From assembly GCF_011421635.1 (NCBI RefSeq), contig NZ_WTLI01000003.1:1-64000 (forward strand): a stretch of 64,000 bases of DNA. The letters run 5' to 3'. Positions 32,114 to 41,777 of the stretch are shown here, piece by piece. Position 1 is the first letter of the stretch. Every line of letters starts with the position of its first letter. The stretch comes from Paenibacillus turpanensis. Lineage in GTDB: Bacteria; Bacillota; Bacilli; Paenibacillales; YIM-B00363. Position numbers and translations under genes: made by a program. The notes beneath the pieces are model-generated. The model ran no database searches and was not told the DNA's origin. It was given only the letters and a program-made list of their open reading frames with translations.

Positions 32114-32941
32114 ATGGAAGCCTTGCCAATCGAGTTATGGCCGGAAGGAGCGCCATTTGCCCAAGGTAGCGGCGAGGAGGACCGCCCGGCGATCACCCCT
32201 TACCTTGTCGAAGGGAGCGAGCCGACTGCCGCCGTCATTGTTTGTCCGGGCGGAGGGTATGCCCGCCGCGCCGCGCATGAAGGGGAGCCTATCGCGCAGT
32301 GGCTGAACACGCTCGGCATTTCCGCTTTTGTGCTGCGCTACCGCGTGGCGCCGTACCGGCATGAGGCGACGCTCGGCGATGCGCAGCGTGCGATCCGCTA
32401 TGTGCGCAGCCGCGCGAAGGAGTGGAATATCGACGCAGGCCGCGTCGGAATTTTAGGGTTTTCCGCCGGAGGGCATTTGGCGTCCTCGGCAGGAACACAT
32501 TACGACAGCGGACAGGCGGAGTCGGAAGATCCGGTGGAACGGGAAAGCTGCCGGCCGAACCTTATGGTCCTGTGTTACCCGGTTATTTCCTTCGGGGAAT
32601 ACCGTCATGAAGGCTCGCTTACCAATTTCTTAGGCGAAGAGCCAAGCGAAGAACTGGTGAGGTTGTTCTCTAACGAGCTGCAGGTGACGGCAGACACACC
32701 GCCAACCTTCTTATGGCATACAGGGGACGACGCAAGTGTTCCGGTGGAAAACAGCCTGCTGCTTGCTGCCGCGCTTAGTAAGCATAACGTTCCGTTCGAG
32801 CTGCATTCCTACACGAGCGGACGGCATGGACTGGGGCTTGCCCAGACCCATCCCGAGGCGCAGACGTGGCCGGATTTATGCGCAAGATGGCTGCGCAGGT
32901 TTGAATTTGCGCAGCCGGTACCGATAGAGCTGCAGGAATAG
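32114..32941 (+). CDS. Alpha/beta hydrolase, acetyl-xylan-esterase-like
   Basis: A 275-residue serine esterase without a signal peptide. The oxyanion segment is CPGGGYARRA (44-53), the nucleophile elbow is GFSAGG with Ser117, and the acid and base appear as HTGDDASVPVEN and TSGRHGLGLA. The PGGGY motif and EGEPIAQWLN following it are typical of intracellular carbohydrate acetylesterases in Paenibacillus. It may remove acetyl groups from imported xylan or pectin oligomers. The frame is open from 32051, but GGGAGGAG selects the ATG at 32114. Confidence 0.87.
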   Translation: MEALPIELWPEGAPFAQGSGEEDRPAITPYLVEGSEPTAAVIVCPGGGYARRAAHEGEPIAQWLNTLGISAFVLRYRVAPYRHEATLGDAQRAIRYVRSRAKEWNIDAGRVGILGFSAGGHLASSAGTHYDSGQAESEDPVERESCRPNLMVLCYPVISFGEYRHEGSLTNFLGEEPSEELVRLFSNELQVTADTPPTFLWHTGDDASVPVENSLLLAAALSKHNVPFELHSYTSGRHGLGLAQTHPEAQTWPDLCARWLRRFEFAQPVPIELQE

Positions 32942-32992
32942 AGTGGCGAAGACTCAAGCAGAAAGCAGCGGTCAAACGCCAATTTATACATT

Positions 32993-33031
32993 AAAGGGAG
33001 AGCCCGGCTTTGGGACTCTCCCTTTGCTTTT
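32993..33031 (+). terminator. Terminator after the esterase gene
   Basis: A 10-bp perfect stem AAAGGGAGAG/CTCTCCCTTT followed by GCTTTTG. Confidence 0.85.
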
Positions 33032-33076
33032 GTTCGTCCGCAGGGGGATTTCGATCCAACGCATCCCCGGCTTATT

Positions 33077-33283
33077 CTACCCGCTGCTTCCTGCATAGAT
33101 CGTTTTCACCCGTCCGACCTGTCCATCCTGCAGGCGGACCTTAATTCCATGCGGATGATTCGGCGAATTGGTCAATATATCCTTGACGATGCCGCGCGTC
33201 GTTTTGCCTGTCCGCTGATCCTGCTTTAACACAATATCAACCTCGATCCCGGGTTTTACATTTTGCCTAAGCTTTCCATCCAT
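33077..33283 (-). CDS. ywbE: YwbE family protein
   Basis: A 68-residue basic, beta-rich protein. The whole sequence matches the YwbE family: V-x-I-VLKQDQRTGKTTRGIVKDILTNS, NHPHGIKVRLQDGQVGRV and a short tail. Family members are about 65 residues and of unknown function, possibly nucleic-acid-binding given the small beta-barrel-like pattern. AAAGGAG lies a little far (14 bases) from the ATG. Confidence 0.9.
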   Translation of the reverse strand: MDGKLRQNVKPGIEVDIVLKQDQRTGKTTRGIVKDILTNSPNHPHGIKVRLQDGQVGRVKTIYAGSSG

Positions 33284-33391
33284 GATTGTTTGCTGTACTC
33301 CTTTCTACATAAGAGGCTGAGTCTCGCGCATCGGCGGCAGTGGGGGCCCCAAGCTACATCGCCAAGCTCCACTGCAAAGCTCCGCGCCAAG

Positions 33392-34012
33392 CTACCGCTT
33401 CTTACGGCACACGGCGACACCGATGAAGTAACGTACGCCGTCTCTCTTTACGGCCTCAAACGTCACCCCGCGCTGGTAATACATTTCACAGCTGTCGAAT
33501 CCGGCGACCAGCTCGCCAAACTCCTCGGGCGTCAGCTGGTGCATATGAAACGGCTCGCTCGTCGGCTGGCCGCGTCCGCGCCCGAACGGCGTCGATACGA
33601 TAAGCGTCCCCCCGGGCTTTAGCATTTGCTGAAAATGCTCGATTACCTTCCGGTCGTCGGCCACATGCTCGATCGTCTCAAAGCAAACGATCGTGTCGAA
33701 CTGTCCGAGACGTGCAGGCAGCTCGCTGTCCTCCGCATCGCCTTGAATAAAGCGGATTTTTTGATGGTTATATTCACGCGCCGCATAACGGATTGTCTGC
33801 TCGTCACAATCGACCGCGACAATTTCCGTCACCTCGCGTTTGCGCTCCTTGGCGATCATATGGCTGCCGTATCCTGTACCGCAGGCAAGATCAAGCACGC
33901 GGCCCTCGGCATAAGGAACGGCAAAATAATACCGTGCGAGGTGCTCAAGCAGCATTCCGTTCATCGGCTTCAGCAGCTTTGGGATAATGCGTTCCCCGGT
34001 CCATTCCAGCAA
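33392..34012 (-). CDS. Class I SAM-dependent methyltransferase
   Basis: A 206-residue Rossmann-fold methyltransferase (Methyltransf_11/25-type). Motif I is VLDLACGTGYGSHM near residues 38-51, with acidic partner in AVDCDEQTI, FIQGDAEDS for the adenine side and FDTIVCFETIEHV as motif IV. LKPGGTLIVSTP is the classical post-motif strand. The start is TTG 34012 with a weak GGGTGA ribosome site. Substrate unknown; lone gene between ywbE and a hypothetical. Confidence 0.88.
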   Translation of the reverse strand: MLEWTGERIIPKLLKPMNGMLLEHLARYYFAVPYAEGRVLDLACGTGYGSHMIAKERKREVTEIVAVDCDEQTIRYAAREYNHQKIRFIQGDAEDSELPARLGQFDTIVCFETIEHVADDRKVIEHFQQMLKPGGTLIVSTPFGRGRGQPTSEPFHMHQLTPEEFGELVAGFDSCEMYYQRGVTFEAVKRDGVRYFIGVAVCRKKR

Positions 34013-34148
34013 CGTTGTTCACCCATTCAAGACATTTTTCATTATTGTACACGAATGCGGCATGGAATGCCCAACTTTTGGTGCCGCGGCAGTCGGTATG
34101 GTATAATCAGCGCGTCGAATATGAACCCACAGGGGGCTGCAAAGAAGC

Positions 34149-34622
34149 ATGCTTACGTTTGAACAAAAAACTTCAATTATTGAATCGTTTCCGGAGCTGA
34201 CGCGCAAAGAGGTGTCGCTGGGCCGGGTAAATTATCATTATGAAGAAAGCGGGTACGATAAAAAGATCGTCGTGTACCATCTTCACCCGAATGGCAACGG
34301 CTTTGTCTATGCAGGCCATATGTCCGGGTATGAAGCCGATGAACGGGGGCTTGTTAACATCCGGGATTACACGGAGGAGCAATTACATGATATCGTCGCC
34401 GCTTCGATCCGCTCGCTCGCTCCAAAATCGTCTGCCGAGCAGGCGGTCAGTGCAGGGGCGCAGGAGGAAGAGCGCTGGATCGGCCCAGATGACCAAACGC
34501 TGCTGCTTACTTTGGAGGACGAGCTGTGGATGGTTTATCACGGCTTGAATCTGGAATCGGCCTTCGAAAGCTACGAGGAAGCGGAAGAGTACCTTCTAGA
34601 GGAAGGGTTCCGCAGAGCGTAA
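34149..34622 (+). CDS. Hypothetical acidic protein
   Basis: A 157-residue soluble acidic protein, alpha/beta: an N-terminal FPELTRKEVSLGRVNYHYEES segment, a central YEADERGLVNIRDYTEEQLHDIV region and a C-terminal helix rich in Glu and Arg. I do not recognise the family. It precedes the ArAE-type gene by 25 bases on the same strand and is probably cotranscribed. The ribosome site is weak. Confidence 0.62.
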   Translation: MLTFEQKTSIIESFPELTRKEVSLGRVNYHYEESGYDKKIVVYHLHPNGNGFVYAGHMSGYEADERGLVNIRDYTEEQLHDIVAASIRSLAPKSSAEQAVSAGAQEEERWIGPDDQTLLLTLEDELWMVYHGLNLESAFESYEEAEEYLLEEGFRRA

Positions 34623-34647
34623 CATTCGGTAAAAGAGGGATGATACG

Positions 34648-35697
34648 ATGACATTAGGCGCGAGGGTCATAAAAACCGGCTTATCCATTACGCTGGCCCT
34701 TTATTTATGCTCGCTGCTCGGACTCAGTCCGGCGATTTTTGCGGCGGTTGCCGCTATTTTTACAATACAGCCGTCCATTTACCGAACATGGCGGCAGATG
34801 CTGGAGCAGGTGCAGGCCAATTCGCTGGGAGCTTTTTTGGCGCTGTTCGGCGCCAAGCTGATCGGAAACGAGCCGTTTGCGATCGGCCTTGTCGCAATCA
34901 TTGTCATATTAATTTGTCTCCGCTTAAAAATGGAAAGCTCCATCGGACTTACCCTCGTCACCGTGCTTGCGATTATGGAAGCGCCCGGCCAGGAGTGGTC
35001 CTATGCTTTAAACCGTTTCGGCATCATAATGCTGGGAATCGGTTCCGCTTTTCTCATTAATATTTTTGTACTGCCGCCCAAGCATGAAAAGCAGTTTGAG
35101 GATAAAATCGGTAATGTGTTCAAAAGGCTGTCGCTGCTGCTGCGCACATCCATTTCTAATGAAATGAAGGAAAAGACGTTTAAGCAGGAGTCGCGGGAGC
35201 TGCAGGAGGATTTGCAAAAGCTCGACGAGCTGTTTCGCTTCTTTGACGAGGAGCGTAAAAAGCTTCGTAAAGTGAAGCCGCTGGATACACGAAGGTTCGT
35301 TGTGTATAAGCAGATGCTGCACACGCTGCATAAAGGAGCGGATGTGCTGGAGGCGGTGAATGAGCATTTTTTCCAAAGCCGCATGAGCGCGGAAATGAAC
35401 GGGTTATACGATGACATGATTGAGAAGCTGATGAAGTACCATGAGTATTTGCTGCTGGCCTATGAAGGAAAGATGAAGCGAACCACCGGGATCGCGCCAG
35501 ATATTGCCCATTTAATCAATGATGAAGCCGCGCATATGGACGAGGAGGAGCATCTCCGCCTGCTCGTTGTGGCCGCTTCCATTTACGAGTACGGGCATCA
35601 GCTGCAGCGGCTCGATCGATTAATTCATATGTACCTGCACAAGGATGAGCTGCAGGCTGCGACGGATAAACATGAAATGGAACTTCAACAGCCATAG
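34648..35697 (+). CDS. Aromatic acid exporter family protein (DUF939/ArAE type)
   Basis: A 349-residue protein with four to six hydrophobic helices in the first 150 residues (for example AALYLCSLLGLSPAIFAAVAAIF-type segment and GIGSAFLINIFVLPP) and a long cytoplasmic helical domain of about 200 residues. This is the Firmicute ArAE_1/FUSC-like layout (B. subtilis YqjA and relatives) and the family is linked by homology to efflux of aromatic carboxylic acids. AGAGGGA precedes the ATG. A terminator immediately follows the stop. Confidence 0.85.
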   Translation: MTLGARVIKTGLSITLALYLCSLLGLSPAIFAAVAAIFTIQPSIYRTWRQMLEQVQANSLGAFLALFGAKLIGNEPFAIGLVAIIVILICLRLKMESSIGLTLVTVLAIMEAPGQEWSYALNRFGIIMLGIGSAFLINIFVLPPKHEKQFEDKIGNVFKRLSLLLRTSISNEMKEKTFKQESRELQEDLQKLDELFRFFDEERKKLRKVKPLDTRRFVVYKQMLHTLHKGADVLEAVNEHFFQSRMSAEMNGLYDDMIEKLMKYHEYLLLAYEGKMKRTTGIAPDIAHLINDEAAHMDEEEHLRLLVVAASIYEYGHQLQRLDRLIHMYLHKDELQAATDKHEMELQQP

Positions 35698-35735
35698 CGT
35701 GGAAGAGGGCTCTCCTCTTTTCACGCTTTTTATTT
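35696..35735 (+). terminator. Terminator after the ArAE-type gene
   Basis: AGCGTG..AGAGG pairs with CCTCT..CACGCT, then TTTTATTTT; it begins within the stop codon. Confidence 0.8.
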
Positions 35736-35861
35736 TGGTAAAAAAAGAAAAAACACTGAAAATTATACACACGAATCGGTATTTTTAATGTACTCTTAAT
35801 GATAAGTGGTGCAAAATAAGAAGATTGTACCGCCAAATCAAACCATAATGCCGGAAAGAAA

Positions 35862-35875
35862 AGAAAGCGCTGACA
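35862..35875. promoter_or_regulatory. cre-like site before cassette B kinase
   Basis: AGAAAGCGCTGACA matches the cre consensus except at its first base; it lies 27 bases before the kinase start. Confidence 0.45.
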
Positions 35876-35902
35876 TTTGGGAGCAGCCTGAGGGGGACGG
35901 AC

Positions 35903-37654
35903 ATGCTGACTGCGGTGAAAAATGCGTTTCGCAGCCTGAAAATCGTCAATAAATTGTTTCTGATGATTTCCTTTATTATGTTACTTTCGCTGGCGTTTAC
36001 GTTTGGCGTTCTCCAATATGCGTTTACGATCTACGATGAATATATTTACGAGAAATCCTCTCAGGTGCTCAATTTGTCTTCTCATAGCATCGAGGAGGAG
36101 CTGCGCAAGGTAGAGCGGCTCTCGTTTGCTATATTTTCGGATAACCAAATTCAGAACGGCCTGCAGTCCTTACTGACCACAACGAATGAGTATGAGCGGC
36201 TCAAACAGTCCAACGAAATCGTCGATCAGCTTGTCGGTCATTCCAGCTCGGAAAAATACGTGCAGTCGATCTATTTGCTGGACGCCAATGGGGGAGAGCA
36301 TGTAACGGGCAATGTGAAGCAGCTTCATGCGGGGGTACGAGAGAAGCTGACGGCGGCCGCTCGGCAGGAGAGCGGGGGCAATGTATGGCTGGCCATTGAC
36401 AATCAGGGGATGGATTTATTCGCCGTGCGGCAAATCCGCTCCTTCTCGTCGACAGACTTTGAGCTTGACCATTTGGGAGTGCTGGCGATCCGGGTCGATC
36501 TGAAAAAAATCGTCGGCGATATGTCAGGCGGCATACGCAGCCAGGACGGGGAGCTGATGATTTCGTCGAACACAGGTGTTGTTTTCCCGGAGAAGCCGAT
36601 GCTTGCCGCCTGGGAGCTGCCGCTGACCGAGCACGAGAACTATCGCGTAGTCGACGGGCCGAACGGGCATTATTTCGTTTCGTATTTGACTTCTGATTAT
36701 TTGGCTTGGACGTATTATAACGTCATTCCCTTCGGGCAGATGTTCGAGCGGATTATTACGATGAAAAATATTGTAATCGGTTTTTTTGCAATTATTTTTG
36801 CACTGGTTCTGTTTTGGGGGAGACGGTTTGCCCGCAGCTTAACGTCGCCGATCGAAGAGCTGATTGGAAGGATGAAGCGGGTGCAAAAAGGAGAATTTGA
36901 GCAGGTTGATTTGGAGGCGCTTCCAACGATGCCGCAGCTGGATGAGGTAGGACTGCTGCACCGAACGTTCCGGCTGATGCTGCTGCGGATCAACGAGCTG
37001 ATCAAGGAAAATTATACGAAGCAGCTGACGATCAAAGAGACGGAATTTAAAGCGCTGCAGGCCCAGATCAACCCGCACTTTTTGTACAACACCCTGGAGT
37101 CGATCAATTGGCTGGCGAAGATCAACAAGCAGACACAAATTTCACGCATGGTCGAGGCGCTCGGATTTCTGCTGCGCAGCTCGATTTCACTGCATAACCG
37201 GCTGATCACGGTACGTGAGGAGCTGGATATTGTAAAAAACTATGTCGTGATTCAGACGCATCGGTATGAGGAAAGGCTGATATTCGAGCTGGACATACCG
37301 GATTCACTGCTGGATTATTGTATACCGAAGCTGACGCTGCAGCCGCTGCTGGAAAATGCCGTTCATTATGCTTTAGAGCCGATGATTGATACATGCGTGA
37401 TCAAAATTAAAGGTTGGGAAACGGAGAAAGGAATCGTGCTCGTGGTCGAGGACAACGGCCCTGGCATGGATCACGAGTTTTTACAGAAAGTAAGGCGCGG
37501 CGAGGTTCAAACAAAGGGAAAAGGAATCGGATTGAAAAATATCGAGGAACGAATTCGGCTTGCGTTTGGCGACGCCTATGGCGTCGAGCTGGAAAGCGAG
37601 CCGGGTAAAGGAACGAAGGTGTCTATCTATTTACCGAGGGAGAAGGGGTGTTGA
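35903..37654 (+). CDS. YesM-type sensor histidine kinase (cassette B)
   Basis: A 583-residue paralogue of the cassette A kinase. Transmembrane helices near residues 15-38 and 288-310 bracket a Cache-like extracytoplasmic sensor that includes IYEKSSQVLNLSSHSIEEELRKVERLSFAIFS (also present almost verbatim in A). HAMP is followed by QINPHFLYNTLESINWL with His392, N-box QPLLENAVH, DNGPGMD and KGIGLKNIEERI. GAGGGGG precedes the ATG. It ends one base before the response-regulator start. The sensed sugar is unknown but linked to the pectin-type enzymes encoded downstream. Confidence 0.92.
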   Translation: MLTAVKNAFRSLKIVNKLFLMISFIMLLSLAFTFGVLQYAFTIYDEYIYEKSSQVLNLSSHSIEEELRKVERLSFAIFSDNQIQNGLQSLLTTTNEYERLKQSNEIVDQLVGHSSSEKYVQSIYLLDANGGEHVTGNVKQLHAGVREKLTAAARQESGGNVWLAIDNQGMDLFAVRQIRSFSSTDFELDHLGVLAIRVDLKKIVGDMSGGIRSQDGELMISSNTGVVFPEKPMLAAWELPLTEHENYRVVDGPNGHYFVSYLTSDYLAWTYYNVIPFGQMFERIITMKNIVIGFFAIIFALVLFWGRRFARSLTSPIEELIGRMKRVQKGEFEQVDLEALPTMPQLDEVGLLHRTFRLMLLRINELIKENYTKQLTIKETEFKALQAQINPHFLYNTLESINWLAKINKQTQISRMVEALGFLLRSSISLHNRLITVREELDIVKNYVVIQTHRYEERLIFELDIPDSLLDYCIPKLTLQPLLENAVHYALEPMIDTCVIKIKGWETEKGIVLVVEDNGPGMDHEFLQKVRRGEVQTKGKGIGLKNIEERIRLAFGDAYGVELESEPGKGTKVSIYLPREKGC

Positions 37655-37655
37655 G

Positions 37656-39227
37656 ATGTTCAAAGTGATGCTGGTCGATGATGAACGGATTATTTTGGCG
37701 GGAATTTCAGCTGTTGTCCCTTGGGACGAGGCGGATACGACGCTGGTCGGGACGGCGCGCAACGGACTAGAAGCATACGATATGATTGTGCAGGATCCAC
37801 CCGATATCGTAATCAGCGACATCAAGATGCCTGGTATGGATGGGATCGAGCTGGTCCAAAAAACATACGAAACCCATCCGGAAATCCGCTTTATTCTGCT
37901 GTCCGGCTTCAGCGAGTTCGATTATGCCCGAAAAGCGATGCACTATGGGGTAAAGCATTACCTGCTCAAGCCCTGCAACGAAAACAATATTGTGGAAGCA
38001 CTTCAGGAAATCACCGCCGAATTGAAGGAAAAAGAGGGCAAGGAGCAGTTTGTAGAGCAGATGAAGTACGGCTTGGAAAAGGTGCTTCCCCATGTTAAGG
38101 AGCAATTCCTCATTCAATTCGTAACGAATAAAACGTACGGCTCACGTGACTGGGAGTACTACCGGTCGCTGCTTGGGCTGGATCTGGAAAGCCGGAAGGT
38201 ACGGCTGCTGCTGTTCCAGATGGAGGGCCGCTTTGAGTTCGAGCACCTATTCGCGATGAAAAACATTGCCGAGGAGCTGCTGGAGCATCCGGTTCTAAGC
38301 GCCACGGTTGGCGGACACGTACTGATCTTAGTGGAAGATGCCGGCTGTGGTACGGAGCTGCACGACCGGATTCAGGAAATTAAGACGACCTTCATCAAAT
38401 ATTATAAACTGGATGCGACAATAGCCGTCAGCGATGCGGACGAGATTCTACGGGCGCGCAAGCTGTACCAGCAAACACTCGAATGCTTGAACCATCGCTT
38501 CTATTTAGGTGAAGGCAGTATTATAACTCCGGAAGATATTCCGGGAATGGTGTCACCCTCCTCTTCCCTGCAGTGTGAACAGGAAAGGGAATGGTCCTTG
38601 GATGAGGACCGCATTGTGATGCTCGTTAAAGCGGGCGCGTGGGAGGAGACTGCAGATTGGATCGAAAGCTTCTTCGCTTCGCTTTCGGGGGTAAGGGAGG
38701 GGATTGGGGCGGCGAAGTCGTACGTGATCCAACTGTATGTTTCCATCGTGCGGCTTGCAGAGCAGGACAACATGAACCGCTATATGGAGCAGCTTGCCTC
38801 GCTCGTGCAGATGGAGACGCTTGTGTCGATCCGTCAGTTTTTTGAAGCGGTCGTGAAAGAAATTACGATGGGTTATTTTGAGCAGAACCGCAGCAAGCAC
38901 TCGGCCATCGTGCAGCGTGTGCTGGAAGTGATTGAGGAATGCATTGCTTCGCCCGAGCTGTCCTTGAATTGGGTGGCGAAGCAGATGCTTTATATGAACG
39001 CTGATTATTTAGGGAAGCTGTTTAAGAAAGAAACGGGTGAAAAGTTTTCAAATTATGTAATGAAGCTGCGGATTGAGAAAGCGATTCAATCGATTGAAAA
39101 GCAGCCGGACGTGAAAATATTTGAGCTGGCGGAGCAGCTGGGCTTTGGAGACAATCCGCAATATTTTAGCCAAGTTTTTAAAAAGTACACCGGTCAAACC
39201 CCCACGGAATACATGAAAATGCCTTGA
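37656..39227 (+). CDS. YesN-type AraC response regulator (cassette B)
   Basis: A 523-residue response regulator with receiver residues Asp8/Asp9, phospho-acceptor Asp55 (VISDIKMPGMDGI) and KHYLLKPCNENN; a helical linker; and a C-terminal AraC pair ending FSQVFKKYTGQTPTEYMKMP. The frame is open from 37560, but the ATG at 37656 follows GAGAAGGGG and sits one base past the kinase stop. It should activate the adjoining transport and hydrolase genes, presumably by binding the AAACAAA-N5-CGG elements at 39235 and 40757. Confidence 0.92.
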   Translation: MFKVMLVDDERIILAGISAVVPWDEADTTLVGTARNGLEAYDMIVQDPPDIVISDIKMPGMDGIELVQKTYETHPEIRFILLSGFSEFDYARKAMHYGVKHYLLKPCNENNIVEALQEITAELKEKEGKEQFVEQMKYGLEKVLPHVKEQFLIQFVTNKTYGSRDWEYYRSLLGLDLESRKVRLLLFQMEGRFEFEHLFAMKNIAEELLEHPVLSATVGGHVLILVEDAGCGTELHDRIQEIKTTFIKYYKLDATIAVSDADEILRARKLYQQTLECLNHRFYLGEGSIITPEDIPGMVSPSSSLQCEQEREWSLDEDRIVMLVKAGAWEETADWIESFFASLSGVREGIGAAKSYVIQLYVSIVRLAEQDNMNRYMEQLASLVQMETLVSIRQFFEAVVKEITMGYFEQNRSKHSAIVQRVLEVIEECIASPELSLNWVAKQMLYMNADYLGKLFKKETGEKFSNYVMKLRIEKAIQSIEKQPDVKIFELAEQLGFGDNPQYFSQVFKKYTGQTPTEYMKMP

Positions 39228-39234
39228 ACTCTGA

Positions 39235-39291
39235 TTTTTAAACAAACGAAGCGGTTTTTTATCTTAACGTTACCGCAGAAATTACTACAAT
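39235..39291 (+). promoter_or_regulatory. Activator-type element and promoter of binding-protein gene B
   Basis: A 26-bp element (39235-39260, AAACAAA-N5-CGG-TTTTTT core) lies two bases before -35 CTTAAC (39263-39268); a 17-bp spacer leads to TACAAT (39286-39291). The element is repeated with 22 of 26 identities at 40757. Confidence 0.55.
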
Positions 39292-39344
39292 TTAAGTTGT
39301 AAGCACTTTCTTAGGCATTATTCCAATGGGGGAGGAACAACAAA

Positions 39345-40679
39345 ATGAAGAAAGCACTAGCTTTGCTGCTGGCTTCCGCAATGGCGTTTACAGTGTCCGC
39401 TTGCGGCTCGGCACAGCAGCCAACGGCTCCAGCGAACGGCTCTGGCGGGGAAAAACCGGCCGAAACGAAGGCAGACGATGGTAAGAAGGATCCGGTTAAG
39501 CTGCGTATTGCATGGTGGGGCGGTCAATCCCGTCACGATTATACGTTGAAAGTCATTGATATGTACCAGCAAAAAAATCCGCATGTTAAAATCGAAGCGG
39601 AATATGCGGGCTTCGACGATTATTGGAAGAAGCTTGCACCTCAAGCGGCTGCGAATGATTTGCCAGATATTATCCAGATGGACTTGTCTTATTTGACACA
39701 GTATGGCGGACGCGGCCAGCTGGAGGATTTGGCGCCTTACATCAAGCAGGGTCTGTTCAAGACCGAGGATATTAGCGAAAACGCATTGAATGCGGGCAAG
39801 CTGGGCGACAAGCTGCTGGCGGCCAACCTCGGCGTAAACGCACTCGGCCTAGTATACGATCCAGCGATAGCCAAAGATGCCGGCATTACGCTGAAGGAAG
39901 ATTGGACTTGGGACGATCTGGAGAAGATGGCTCCTGCATTGAAGGATAAGGGCAAGCTGCTCTCCGGTCCGCCAAAGCCGGAAGTATTTTTCAACTATTA
40001 CTTAAGAACGCAGGGTAAATCGCTGTTTAGTGCAGACGGTACGGCTCTTGGTTATACGGACGATCAGCTGTACGTAAAGTTCTTCGGATTAATTCAGCGT
40101 CTTTATGATGCCGGTGTCATTGAGAAGTTGGATGTGGCCGCGCAGAAGAAAGGCACGCCGGAAGAGGATGAGCTCGTGAAGGGCAATGCAATGGCTTCAT
40201 GGGGCTGGTCTAACCAGTACGTGCTGCTGGCGCAGCTTTCCAAGCGTCCAATTGAGATTCACCCGATGCCGGGACCGAACATCGATAAGGGGTTATTCCT
40301 AAAGCCGAGCATGTACTTTTCCGTCACAAAGAACTCGAAGCAGAAGGAAGAAGCGGTTAAGTTTATTGACTTCTTCGTCAACGATATTGAAGCGAACAAG
40401 CTGATTAAGGGCGAAAGAGGTATCCCGGTTTCCTCGAAGGTGAAGGAAGCGCTGAAGCCGCTGCTGACACCGGAGCAGGTAAAAACGTTTGACTATGTCG
40501 CATGGGCGGAAAAGCACAGCTCGCCGATCGACGCTCCGGACCCGATCGGTTCCGCGGAAATCGCAAAAATGCTGAAGGATCTGCAGGATCAAGTGCTGTA
40601 TAAGAAGATGAGTGTCGAAGACGCGGCAGCGAAGTTCAGCAAGGACGCCAATGCGGTACTCGCGAAAAACAAAAAGTAA
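39345..40679 (+). CDS. Sugar-binding lipoprotein (cassette B)
   Basis: A 444-residue family 1 solute-binding protein. The lipobox VSAC gives lipidated Cys20; a short Ala/Pro/Gly linker follows. Mature sequence KLRIAWWGGQSRHDYTLKVIDMYQQKNPHVKIE aligns closely with the cassette A protein, as do FIDFFVNDIEANKLI and the tail. GGGGGAGG precedes the ATG. It hands ligand to the two permeases downstream; the neighbouring GH105, GH43 and CE12 domains suggest a rhamnogalacturonan- or pectin-derived oligosaccharide. Confidence 0.93.
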   Translation: MKKALALLLASAMAFTVSACGSAQQPTAPANGSGGEKPAETKADDGKKDPVKLRIAWWGGQSRHDYTLKVIDMYQQKNPHVKIEAEYAGFDDYWKKLAPQAAANDLPDIIQMDLSYLTQYGGRGQLEDLAPYIKQGLFKTEDISENALNAGKLGDKLLAANLGVNALGLVYDPAIAKDAGITLKEDWTWDDLEKMAPALKDKGKLLSGPPKPEVFFNYYLRTQGKSLFSADGTALGYTDDQLYVKFFGLIQRLYDAGVIEKLDVAAQKKGTPEEDELVKGNAMASWGWSNQYVLLAQLSKRPIEIHPMPGPNIDKGLFLKPSMYFSVTKNSKQKEEAVKFIDFFVNDIEANKLIKGERGIPVSSKVKEALKPLLTPEQVKTFDYVAWAEKHSSPIDAPDPIGSAEIAKMLKDLQDQVLYKKMSVEDAAAKFSKDANAVLAKNKK

Positions 40680-40700
40680 ATGATGCTACAGCAAGGGAAA

Positions 40701-40727
40701 GACGGGTCTGCGGACTCGTCTTTTTTT
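40701..40727 (+). terminator. Terminator between lipoprotein and permeases (B)
   Basis: GACGGGTC pairs with GACTCGTC around TGCG, followed by seven T. A new promoter lies just downstream. Confidence 0.8.
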
Positions 40728-40756
40728 GTGCATTTCCCCGCTTTTCGAAAGTCGGC

Positions 40757-40814
40757 TTTTTAAACAAAATGAACGGTTTTTTTCATTAATCTCTAGTCCA
40801 TGGCTCCTTATAAT
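40757..40814 (+). promoter_or_regulatory. Activator-type element and promoter of the permease-hydrolase operon B
   Basis: The second copy of the 26-bp element (40757-40782) precedes -35 TTAATC (40786-40791), a 17-bp spacer and a perfect TATAAT (40809-40814). Confidence 0.6.
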
Positions 40815-40876
40815 GAGGGTATCGAAGCAAGCATCCGGCAAATGGATGATAGATTAACGACCGGGAGTTGGAGCCT

Positions 40877-41773
40877 ATGAATTTACGCGAGAACAATCAT
40901 GTTGTCGGCTATGTGTTTATCGCACCGTTTGTGTTGGGATTTCTAATTTTTACGCTGTACCCGATTTTATCCTCGTTTTACTTATCCTTCACGGATTACA
41001 ACCTGTTTGAACCGGCCCGCTGGATCGGGATGGACAATTTTAACAAGATGTTTACCGCGGATACGGATTATATCCAGTCCGTCAAGGTTACGATCACGTA
41101 CGTGCTGTCCAGCGTGCCGCTGCGCCTCTGCTTCGCGCTAGCCGTTGCGATGGTGCTGAACAAGGCGGTAAGCGGCGTCGGCTTCTACCGTGCCTCGTAT
41201 TACTTGCCGTCGCTGATCGGCGGCAGCGTCGCGGTAGCCATTATGTGGCGTCAGCTGTTCGGCGACAAAGGCTTGGTGAACTCGTTCCTTGGGCTGCTGG
41301 GGATTCAAAGCGATATCTCGTGGATCGGATACCCTTCTACGGCGCTCTGGACTCTGGTTGCGCTGTCGGTGTGGCAGTTCGGATCCTCCATGCTGATCTT
41401 CCTAGCGGGGCTGAAAAATATTCCGGAAATGTATTACGAGGCAGCATCTGTGGACGGGGCGAACGCGGTGCAAAGGTTCTTTAAGGTAACACTGCCGCTG
41501 CTCAGCCCGATTATATTGTTCAACCTGATTATGCAAACGATTTCGGCGTTCATGACCTTTACCCCGGCCTACATCGTCTCCAACGGAGAAGGCGGACCGA
41601 TGGGAAGCACGATGCTGTATTCGCTGTATTTGTACCGCAGGGCGTTCGTGTATTTCGAGATGGGCTACGCATCGGCGATGGCTTGGGTCATGCTGGCGAT
41701 CGTCGGCGTGCTGACGCTGCTGATTTTCAAATCATCTAAACTATGGGTTCATTACGAATCGAAAGGGGAGTAA
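40877..41773 (+). CDS. Sugar ABC transporter permease, UgpA/LacF-like (cassette B)
   Basis: A 298-residue six-helix permease of the CUT1 family. [18 protein letters not shown] follows the first helix and the coupling loop is [24 protein letters not shown]. An in-frame TTG three codons earlier is less well spaced from GGGAG than the ATG at 40877. It is the first gene after an internal promoter and is followed within four bases by its partner permease. High similarity to the cassette A permease supports a duplication. Confidence 0.92.
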   Translation: MNLRENNHVVGYVFIAPFVLGFLIFTLYPILSSFYLSFTDYNLFEPARWIGMDNFNKMFTADTDYIQSVKVTITYVLSSVPLRLCFALAVAMVLNKAVSGVGFYRASYYLPSLIGGSVAVAIMWRQLFGDKGLVNSFLGLLGIQSDISWIGYPSTALWTLVALSVWQFGSSMLIFLAGLKNIPEMYYEAASVDGANAVQRFFKVTLPLLSPIILFNLIMQTISAFMTFTPAYIVSNGEGGPMGSTMLYSLYLYRRAFVYFEMGYASAMAWVMLAIVGVLTLLIFKSSKLWVHYESKGE

Positions 41774-41777
41774 CACG

